Origin: Teredinibacter turnerae
GTDB lineage: Bacteria > Pseudomonadota > Gammaproteobacteria > Pseudomonadales > Cellvibrionaceae
Assembly (NCBI RefSeq): GCF_037935975.1
Contig: NZ_CP149817.1
Coordinates: forward strand, 2,046,001 to 2,110,000
Length of the DNA stretch: 64,000 nt
Direction of reading: 5' to 3'
Part shown: piece by piece, positions 57,795-64,000 of the stretch
Numbering within the stretch: the first letter of the stretch is position 1
Layout of the letters: each line of letters begins with the position of its first letter
Translations under genes and position numbers: made by a program
Notes under the pieces: generated by a model
The model's input: the letters and a program-made list of their open reading frames with translations, nothing else
The model's database searches: none
What the model was told of the DNA's origin: nothing

Positions 57795-59070
57795 ACTGCT
57801 CTTCTCTATTAGGGTTATTGGCGCTTTCTCTCAGGCGCTGTTCTGTGCGGGTGACTTCACGTTTCAAAAAATCCAGCCATTCCTGCTGCGGAAGAGCTTG
57901 TGCAATATTGAAAATGTCTTTGTCGCCGCGTCCGCTGAGGTTGATTACCACATGCTCGTGTGGCTGCATTTTTTTTGCTAAGGCAAATCCACCTGCCAAC
58001 GCATGGGAAGACTCAAGCGCAGGAATGATGCCTTCGTAGCGCATCAGCAGCTGGAACGCGTGAGTAACCTCAGAGTCGGTCGCGCTTGTTGCGTCTACGC
58101 GTCCCCGTGCGACTAAATCAGCTAGAACCGGGGACACGCCCACATAATCCAGACCCGCAGCAATCGAATGGGTTTCTCCCAGTTGTCCATCACGGTTTTG
58201 TAAAAATAGTGTTTTGTAGCCCTGTGCGATACCCGGGCTCGCCAGATCGCCTTGCAAACGAATAGAGTGTTGACCCGGTTGTTGGCTGCGCCCTCCAGCT
58301 TCGACCCCCAAAAGCCGTACTGACGGTTCGTCCAGAAAATCACAAAATGCGCCCAGCGCATTGGAGCCGCCACCGACGCAAGCCACCACGGCATTTGGCA
58401 GAGCGCCGATTTGATGTTTCGCTTGGGCGCGGATTTCCTGCGAAATTACCCGTTGAAAATAGGTGACCAGTTCCGGGAAGGGAGCCGGTCCGCACGCGGT
58501 GCCCAACACATAATGGGTGTCGTCAACACTCGCGGCCCAGTCCCGCAGGGCTTCGTCCAGCGCATCTTTGAGCGTGCAGGAGCCGTGGCTAACGGGAACC
58601 ACTTCCGCCCCTAATTGCCGCATCCAGAAGACATTGGAATACTGACGCTCAACGTCTTCGCTGCCCATATAAATGGTCGCCTGCAAGCCCATCCGAGCCG
58701 CGATTATGGCTGTGGCCAGACCGTGCTGACCGGCGCCCGTTTCCGCGATTATTCGCTGTTTGCCCATGCGCTTCACCAGTAATGCCTGGCCAAGCACGTT
58801 GTTGATTTTGTGGGCGCCTGAGTGGTTGAGGTCTTCGCGTTTTAGCCAGATCTTGGCGCCACCCAGCGACTCACTCAGGCGGGGTAAAGGGGTCAAAGGC
58901 GTCGGGCGTCCAGAAAACTCCTGCGTTAGCTGAAGGTACTCTTGCCAGAAGTTTTCATCGCTACGTAGCTGTTGATAGATGTCTTCAAGCTGGCAAAGGG
59001 CAGGGCGTAATATTTCCGGCACATAGCGGCCGCCGAATTCGCCAAAAAGCCCCTGTTCACTGCTGATCAT
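57778..59070 (-). CDS. trpB: Tryptophan synthase beta subunit TrpB
   Basis: PLP enzyme joining indole and serine to tryptophan. 430 residues with FGEFGGRYVPEIL, the Schiff-base lysine in LNHSGAHKINNVLGQALL in part, GAGQHGLATA, GGGSNALG, LLGVEAGG and SGRGDKDIF. The C-terminal tail is about 25 residues longer than usual (REVTRTEQRLRESAN...). First gene of a trpBA pair without other trp genes nearby; it faces a divergent TetR-type regulator. Confidence 0.96.
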   Translation of the reverse strand: MISSEQGLFGEFGGRYVPEILRPALCQLEDIYQQLRSDENFWQEYLQLTQEFSGRPTPLTPLPRLSESLGGAKIWLKREDLNHSGAHKINNVLGQALLVKRMGKQRIIAETGAGQHGLATAIIAARMGLQATIYMGSEDVERQYSNVFWMRQLGAEVVPVSHGSCTLKDALDEALRDWAASVDDTHYVLGTACGPAPFPELVTYFQRVISQEIRAQAKHQIGALPNAVVACVGGGSNALGAFCDFLDEPSVRLLGVEAGGRSQQPGQHSIRLQGDLASPGIAQGYKTLFLQNRDGQLGETHSIAAGLDYVGVSPVLADLVARGRVDATSATDSEVTHAFQLLMRYEGIIPALESSHALAGGFALAKKMQPHEHVVINLSGRGDKDIFNIAQALPQQEWLDFLKREVTRTEQRLRESANNPNREEQYVSNV

Positions 59071-59092
59071 TAGCGCTCCACATCATGGTTAT

Positions 59093-59115
59093 GTAACTAA
59101 ACGGTGTAGTAACTA
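59093..59115. promoter_or_regulatory. Direct repeat overlapping the trpB promoter, candidate operator
   Basis: GTAACTA is repeated at 59093-59099 and 59109-59115, 16 bases apart. The second copy overlaps the trpB -10 element. A protein bound here would block trpB; the adjacent TetR-type regulator is an obvious candidate, by position only. Confidence 0.4.
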
Positions 59116-59140
59116 TACTGCGACGGGCAAACCGATTCAA
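59112..59140 (-). promoter_or_regulatory. trpB promoter
   Basis: On the minus strand: -35 TTGAAT (59140-59135), 17-bp spacer, -10 TATAGT (59117-59112). Initiation would be near 59105, about 35 bases before the trpB start codon. Confidence 0.65.
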
Positions 59141-59245
59141 GCACCTATTTTTTCGGGGGTAGTGCGGGGTTAGTGCGGGTTTAGCAAAAGTGACAACATC
59201 GCAGGCTTAGGCTAAGGTGGCGATCTTTTGCAAGTGAGTAATCGT

Positions 59246-59716
59246 ATGGCCCGACCGTCCAAGCGTAACGAAATAGCGATGCAAAGCCTGCCGCTGTTTC
59301 TCGAAAACGGCTTTAAAGGGACGTCTATCGATATGGTTGTCGCCGCTTGCAGGGTGTCGAAGCCCACGGTGTACCGACATTTTCCGGATAAAAATGCACT
59401 GTTGGTTGCAGCACTCGAATATTGGCGGGATGCACAGCCTGATCTGGACTGGTCAACGGTGGCGGCGGGCGCACTTTGGACCCAGTTGGAAGCGCAGCTG
59501 GTTACGCCAGAGGCAGTGCGCCTGCTCGCGCTGTGCATCGGGGAAGGGCTGCGATTTCCCAATGCACAGCGGGTTCTATTTAAACATGTGGAACACGCAT
59601 GGAGAGCGCCGCTTGAGCAGTGGGCTAAGCGGCAGGGGCTCGATGTAGAAAGTTTTGCCAGGGAATTTGATCAGCGTCTGCTCCACCAACTAATGACGCC
59701 AGCAGTAGAACAATAA
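59246..59716 (+). CDS. TetR family transcriptional regulator
   Basis: 156 residues. The N-terminal helix-turn-helix is typical (SLPLFLENGFKGTSIDMVVAACRVSKPTVYRHFPDKNALL in part: GFKGTSIDMV, VSKPTVYRHFPDK). The C-terminal ligand domain is short. The start at ATG 59246 is preferred over TTG 59228. Divergent from trpBA, with a shared 175-base control region. The ligand is unknown. Confidence 0.88.
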   Translation: MARPSKRNEIAMQSLPLFLENGFKGTSIDMVVAACRVSKPTVYRHFPDKNALLVAALEYWRDAQPDLDWSTVAAGALWTQLEAQLVTPEAVRLLALCIGEGLRFPNAQRVLFKHVEHAWRAPLEQWAKRQGLDVESFAREFDQRLLHQLMTPAVEQ

Positions 59717-59779
59717 TTACGAGACGTAAACCTCGACGCCAATTATCTGGCCTCAATTACCTACCCTTCTACAAGCTTA

Positions 59780-60796
59780 TTAACACGCTCCAAATAATTT
59801 CACTGCATATTGGTCGGCAGCGCTGGGTTTATGCAGATTTTCCAGGTACGCACAATGGGAACCCTGTTCCGTTATTGTTATGTGCAGATTCGCAGGCTTT
59901 GCTACGTTTTGGAAATCGGACACTGGAATAATTGGATCGTCGGCGGCGGCCAAAATGTAACTGGGGCAGTTGAGAAACGCGAGCTTCTGCCCGGTGAGCG
60001 TGTAACTTTTAAAGTATTCGGAAACTGAGTTGAAACCGGTGTAGCGGGGAATGAAATAGTTGTTTAATTCATCAAGCGTATGTATTGATTTTAAATCGTT
60101 ACCGTATTTGTAGTCTGGGAACGCGGCGAGCTTCGCATTTAACGAGCGCTTCCATTTGTGCGCAAAATAGCGGCCGTAGAAAAACGCACCCTGGTTTAAG
60201 GCCCGCATGGTGTGCGCCGGGTCGAGTACCGGGCACACGGCGAGCACGCCCGCCAGGGGTTTGGCGAGATGCTGTTCCCGCACCGCGACGCGCAAGGCAA
60301 AGTTCCCCCCCAGCGAGAACCCCATCAGGCAATACTTGTCGTAATGCGTTTGTTGCTGGATGGCTTTGACCGCGCCCACCACTTCGTCAATCAGCGATGA
60401 ATTAAATATGCCGCGGTTTAAGTGGTAGGTGTCGCCGTGATCGCGAAAATTAAGGCGAAAAGTGTCGAATCCATTATCGAAAAGCGTGCTGCCTGCGGAG
60501 GTTGCATAGGCCGACTGGCTGGAGCCTTCCCAGCCGTGCAGCACAATAACCAGAGTGTTCTTGTTCGCCGGGTCGGAGGACGTTGCAGTTGCAGATGCTG
60601 TGTTAAGCTCTCCGGCCAGGGTGACTCCGTTGCCGGCATCCAGCTCCAGCCATTGGGCCGCGCTGAGGTAGCTCGTGTGCGTGCGTTTCAAAAATGCTTT
60701 GCGCAAGCCGGAAGTCGCTAAAATAACCTGTGCGTGAGCGTTGCGAAGAATGCCGCGAGGATTAAAGTTGATCATGGGTGAGTCATTAGCTGGCAT
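59780..60796 (-). CDS. YheT-type alpha/beta hydrolase
   Basis: 338 residues of the UPF0017/YheT hydrolase family. Seen: RNAHAQVILAT near the start, oxyanion HGWEGSSQSAYA, NFRDHGDTYHLN, the nucleophile in MGFSLGGNFAL, the acid in AAADDPIIP and the histidine in QGSHCAYLE. A complete triad is present, so an esterase is likely; the substrate is unknown. Convergent with the TetR gene, divergent from the M23 gene. Confidence 0.9.
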   Translation of the reverse strand: MPANDSPMINFNPRGILRNAHAQVILATSGLRKAFLKRTHTSYLSAAQWLELDAGNGVTLAGELNTASATATSSDPANKNTLVIVLHGWEGSSQSAYATSAGSTLFDNGFDTFRLNFRDHGDTYHLNRGIFNSSLIDEVVGAVKAIQQQTHYDKYCLMGFSLGGNFALRVAVREQHLAKPLAGVLAVCPVLDPAHTMRALNQGAFFYGRYFAHKWKRSLNAKLAAFPDYKYGNDLKSIHTLDELNNYFIPRYTGFNSVSEYFKSYTLTGQKLAFLNCPSYILAAADDPIIPVSDFQNVAKPANLHITITEQGSHCAYLENLHKPSAADQYAVKLFGAC

Positions 60797-60856
60797 ACAT
60801 TCTCTTTATGTCGGCGTGGAACGAATAATTGATTGTCTCAAAAATGGTGAATGTTG

Positions 60857-61753
60857 ATGGTAACCCGTTTAGCAGTATTGTTGTTTGCATTTGCGGCCGT
60901 GGTGGTGCGGGCTGAGTCGGCTCAGCTGCCGCTGGAAATTAAAGGAGATTGGCTTCCGGGCGCTATGCTGTTTGGTCATACCGTGCCGGAGGCGACTGTT
61001 TCGGTGATGAATAAAACTCTGACCGCAGACGCCAAGGGGAATTTCGTTTTCGGGTTGGGGCGGGACGCGAAAGGCGAGCAAACCGTAACCGTCAGCAAAG
61101 GCGGAACGGAATTCTCCGCGCAATACACTGTGCAGCCTAGACAATACGACATTCAGCGTATCACCGGGGTGGAGCAGAAGTATGTCGAGCCTCCTGAAGA
61201 CGTACTGGCGCGCATCCAGGAGGATTCTGCTCAGGTTGCAAATGCAAGGCGTGTTTTGTCCCGGGAAACCTACTACCGAGAACCGTTTATCTGGCCCGCA
61301 GAGGGGCCGGTTACCGGCGTCTATGGCAGTCAGCGGGTTTTTAATGGGGTGCCGAAACGCCCGCATTTCGGGCTGGATATTGCGGGCCCGGTCGGCACAG
61401 AAGTGGTCGCACCTGCCGGTGGCGTAGTCGTCCTGGTGGCACCCGATATGTATTATTCCGGTGGCACGCTCATAGTCGATCACGGCTATGGAATTACCTC
61501 AACATTTATTCATCTAAGTAAGATACTGGTCAAGCCGGGCGCGCGCGTGCGGCGGGGTCAAAAAATCGCGTTGATTGGCAGCACAGGCCGCGCCACCGGG
61601 CCTCACCTGGACTGGCGGGTCAACTGGTTTGATGAACGGCTCGACCCGGCTCTTCTGCTGCCCGACTTCGCTAGCAGGCAAGCGGAGGCTACTTCCGATA
61701 AAGCCAATACTCAACAAGCCGCGCCAGAAAAACCCGCATTAAACAACCGTTAG
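60857..61753 (+). CDS. M23 family metallopeptidase, exported
   Basis: 298 residues, probable peptidoglycan endopeptidase in the periplasm. A signal peptide (about 1-19, LAVLLFAFAAVVVRAES) is followed by an N-terminal beta domain, then M23 with zinc ligands in PHFGLDIAGP and GPHLDWRV and the catalytic-region histidine in STFIHLSK. The site looks intact, unlike the NlpD protein. GGTGA at 60846-60850 is well spaced for ATG 60857 and too close for ATG 60851. Confidence 0.9.
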   Translation: MVTRLAVLLFAFAAVVVRAESAQLPLEIKGDWLPGAMLFGHTVPEATVSVMNKTLTADAKGNFVFGLGRDAKGEQTVTVSKGGTEFSAQYTVQPRQYDIQRITGVEQKYVEPPEDVLARIQEDSAQVANARRVLSRETYYREPFIWPAEGPVTGVYGSQRVFNGVPKRPHFGLDIAGPVGTEVVAPAGGVVVLVAPDMYYSGGTLIVDHGYGITSTFIHLSKILVKPGARVRRGQKIALIGSTGRATGPHLDWRVNWFDERLDPALLLPDFASRQAEATSDKANTQQAAPEKPALNNR

Positions 61754-61876
61754 CCTGCCGTGAGTGGCCGTGAAAATCTGCGATTTAGAGACTTTAACCA
61801 GCATCCGGTGTAACATTCGCGATCCAGAAAATTCCCATTGGCCAGACCCAAGGCCTGACAATCTTAGAAGGTTACG

Positions 61877-62071
61877 ATGATTGATCAAAAACTGCTCAGT
61901 ATTTTAGTGTGCCCAGTGAGTAAAGCTCCATTGGAATTCGTCGCAGACAAGCAAGAACTCGTATGTGCCGCCAGCGGCCTTGCATACCCTATTCGCGATG
62001 GTATTCCCGTGATGCTGGAAACCGAAGCGCGTGAACTGACACTGGAAGAGAAAGAACAGTACAGCCACTGA
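61877..62071 (+). CDS. Trm112-like zinc-ribbon protein (YcaR type)
   Basis: 64 residues: [37 protein letters not shown]. Only two of the usual four zinc cysteines are in CxxC form (CPVS, VCAAS), as in many YcaR proteins. It normally follows lpxK before kdsB; here it is separate, between the M23 and HIT genes. Thought to assist methyltransferases. Confidence 0.9.
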   Translation: MIDQKLLSILVCPVSKAPLEFVADKQELVCAASGLAYPIRDGIPVMLETEARELTLEEKEQYSH

Positions 62072-62121
62072 GGCAAGCCCAGGCTGTTAACTATTGGCAA
62101 TGAGGGTGGGGGACTAGAGCA

Positions 62122-62475
62122 ATGAGTGACGACACCATATTCAGCAAGATAATCCGTGGTGAAATTCCCGCTGAGCGGTTTTACGAAGACGAGCTGTGTA
62201 TTTGTATTAAGGACATTAATCCTCAAGCACCCACGCATGTGTTGGTTATTCCGCGCAAAGCGATACCACGCCTTGCGGACGCGACTGACGAAGACAAAGC
62301 GCTGCTTGGTCACCTGATGCTGTCGGTCGGTGAAATCGCCCGCAAACTGGGCGTCGACGAGGCATTTCGAGTGGTCATAAATAATGGCGAAGCTGCAGGT
62401 CAGACAGTTTTCCATCTTCACCTACACATCCTGGCCAACAAGACCTTCTCCGAAGGCTCGTTGGGAATGAAGTAA
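62122..62475 (+). CDS. hinT: HIT family hydrolase (HinT-like)
   Basis: 117 residues, purine nucleoside phosphoramidase type. Seen: DTIFSKIIRGEIPAERFYED in part, INPQAPTHVLVIPRK and the histidine triad QTVFHLHLHILA. A GGGGGAC ribosome site lies upstream of ATG 62122. Cytoplasmic. Confidence 0.93.
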   Translation: MSDDTIFSKIIRGEIPAERFYEDELCICIKDINPQAPTHVLVIPRKAIPRLADATDEDKALLGHLMLSVGEIARKLGVDEAFRVVINNGEAAGQTVFHLHLHILANKTFSEGSLGMK

Positions 62476-62533
62476 CTGCTTCACCCGTTCGAGACCCATC
62501 TCTTTTTTATAGGCGATACATAAGTTTTCTACG

Positions 62534-64000
62534 ATGATGAAAAGTGCAGAAATCCGCGATGCATTCCTGAAGTATTTCGCAGAACAAGGGCACGAAGTTG
62601 TAAACAGCAGCTCCCTTGTTCCCGGCAACGATCCCACGCTGTTATTCACTAACGCGGGCATGGTGCAATTTAAAGACGTGTTCCTCGGGGCGGAGAAGCG
62701 GCCCTATAGCCGTGCCACCAGTTCGCAGCGCTGTGTTCGCGCGGGCGGCAAGCACAACGATCTGGAAAACGTGGGTTACACCGCCCGCCACCACACGTTT
62801 TTCGAAATGCTGGGTAATTTCAGCTTTGGCGACTATTTCAAGCGCGATGCGATTCGATTTGGTTGGGAGTTCTTAACCAAGGTACTCGGTCTGCCGGCGG
62901 AGCGCCTTTGGGTGACCGTGCACATCAGTGACGACGAAGCAGCGGATATCTGGCTGAAAGAAATTGGCGTGAGCGCCGATCGCTTCTCGCGCCTGGATGA
63001 AGATAACTTTTGGCAAATGGGCGACACCGGCCCCTGCGGCCCAAGTTCCGAGATCTTTTACGATCACGGTGCCGATGTTCCCGGCGGCCCACCCGGTAGT
63101 GAAAACGACGACCTCGACCGTTATATCGAAATCTGGAACCTGGTGTTTATGCAGTTCGAGCGCCAGAGTGATGGTGAGCTGGTGCCTCTGCCGCGCCCAT
63201 CGGTGGATACCGGCATGGGGCTGGAGCGTATCGCTGCGGTGATGCAAGGCGTGCACAGCAATTACGAAATCGATCTTTTCCAGGCGCTGCTGCGTGCGGC
63301 AGCTACGGCAACCGGAACATCAGACCTGGAAAATAAATCCCTGCGGGTAATTGCAGACCATATTCGCTCCTGCTCTTTTCTTGTGTGCGATGGTGTGTTG
63401 CCATCGAATGAAGGGCGCGGTTATGTGCTGCGGCGAATCATGCGCCGCGCGATTCGTCATGGACATAAACTGGGCCAGACAAACAGCTTCTTTCATACCC
63501 TTGTCGCGGCTTTGGTCGAACAGATGGGCGACGCCTATCCGGAGCTGCGCCAGCACCAGGCGCAGATTGAAAAAGTTTTACTCACCGAAGAACAGCAGTT
63601 TGCCAAGACGCTGGATAAAGGCATGGCGATTCTCGAAGACAGTCTCGCTGGTTTGGATGGTTCGGTTATTCCTGGTGAAACGGTATTTACCCTTTACGAC
63701 ACCTATGGTTTCCCGGTGGATCTCACCAACGATATTGCGCGCGAACGCTCTCTAACGCTGGATCTCGATGGGTACGAAAGCCTGATGGAAGCACAGAAAG
63801 CCCGCGCGCGCGCTTCTGGTTCTTTCAAGATGGATTACACCGCCAACTTGTCGCTTGAAGGTACCACTGAGTTTCTGGGTTACACCCACCTGGAGGAGTC
63901 CGGTAAGGTGCAGGCGCTGTTCAAAGACGGCGAGAAAGTCAGTCAGCTCAATGAAGGCGACGAAGGTGTGATCGTGCTTTCGCGAACGCCTTTTTACGGC
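62534..64000 (+). CDS. alaS: Alanyl-tRNA synthetase AlaS (5' part, runs off window)
   Basis: 489 codons are present, with no stop before the window ends. The class II aminoacylation domain is clear: [37 protein letters not shown] in part, [19 protein letters not shown] in part, [19 protein letters not shown] in part, [18 protein letters not shown] and the helical tRNA-recognition domain ([15 protein letters not shown]). ATG 62534 and 62537 are adjacent alternatives. Gene order from recX to alaS is interrupted here by about 5.8 kb. Confidence 0.97.
   Translation, partial: MMKSAEIRDAFLKYFAEQGHEVVNSSSLVPGNDPTLLFTNAGMVQFKDVFLGAEKRPYSRATSSQRCVRAGGKHNDLENVGYTARHHTFFEMLGNFSFGDYFKRDAIRFGWEFLTKVLGLPAERLWVTVHISDDEAADIWLKEIGVSADRFSRLDEDNFWQMGDTGPCGPSSEIFYDHGADVPGGPPGSENDDLDRYIEIWNLVFMQFERQSDGELVPLPRPSVDTGMGLERIAAVMQGVHSNYEIDLFQALLRAAATATGTSDLENKSLRVIADHIRSCSFLVCDGVLPSNEGRGYVLRRIMRRAIRHGHKLGQTNSFFHTLVAALVEQMGDAYPELRQHQAQIEKVLLTEEQQFAKTLDKGMAILEDSLAGLDGSVIPGETVFTLYDTYGFPVDLTNDIARERSLTLDLDGYESLMEAQKARARASGSFKMDYTANLSLEGTTEFLGYTHLEESGKVQALFKDGEKVSQLNEGDEGVIVLSRTPFYG

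Overview
The window looks like chromosomal DNA of a polysaccharide-degrading marine gammaproteobacterium of the Cellvibrionaceae type (Teredinibacter, Saccharophagus or Cellvibrio relatives). This rests on two things. First, a gammaproteobacterial housekeeping backbone in Pseudomonas-like order: tilS-pyrG-kdsA-eno ... ftsB-(ispF)-truD-pcm-DUF368-nlpD-rpoS, fdxA, mutS, pncC-recA-recX ... alaS. Second, plant-polysaccharide enzymes: a GH3 beta-xylosidase next to a GH67 alpha-glucuronidase, and a beta-helix lyase-like lipoprotein. The species assignment is inference.

Layout. 1-3.2 kb: start of a membrane protein, then a large secreted beta-helix lipoprotein preceded by a perfect 16-bp palindrome. 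3.2-9.4 kb: a hypothetical exported protein overlapping mobA, then pdxH, dgkA, an Lrp-type regulator, an aromatic aminotransferase and an HD-GYP phosphodiesterase. 9.4-12.4 kb: hairpin-rich non-coding DNA, a REP-associated tyrosine transposase (RAYT) and a 1.6-kb tandem array of its likely REP/BIME substrate. 12.6-20.8 kb: greB, an S9 peptidase, tilS, pyrG, kdsA, eno. 20.8-42 kb: about 21 kb between eno and ftsB, which are adjacent in many relatives. It carries ackA-pta, an SDR, a proton-pumping pyrophosphatase, the xylan operon, a YceI lipoprotein, a 1019-residue protein resembling eukaryotic phosphorylase-kinase alpha/beta subunits, a cis/trans fatty acid isomerase and a photolyase. 42-51 kb: backbone with three oddities: no ispD, an ispF whose metal ligands are all replaced, and no surE between truD and pcm. 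51-53.4 kb: accessory spacer with one unrecognised gene and small tandem duplications. 53.4-64 kb: a DUF4124 protein, pncC, LexA-controlled recA, recX, trpBA with a divergent TetR regulator, a YheT hydrolase, an M23 peptidase, Trm112-like, HIT and the first 489 codons of alaS.

Themes. Secreted carbohydrate enzymes (beta-helix lipoprotein, GH3, GH67) feed central metabolism. ackA-pta and the PPi-driven proton pump support energy conservation. Cell-envelope genes (dgkA, DUF368, nlpD, M23, cti, ftsB, kdsA) and DNA-repair genes (mutS, recA, recX, phr) surround the stress sigma factor rpoS. The most unusual items are the RAYT/BIME array with nested 18-bp expansions, the catalytically dead full-length IspF, and the bacterial phosphorylase-kinase-like protein.
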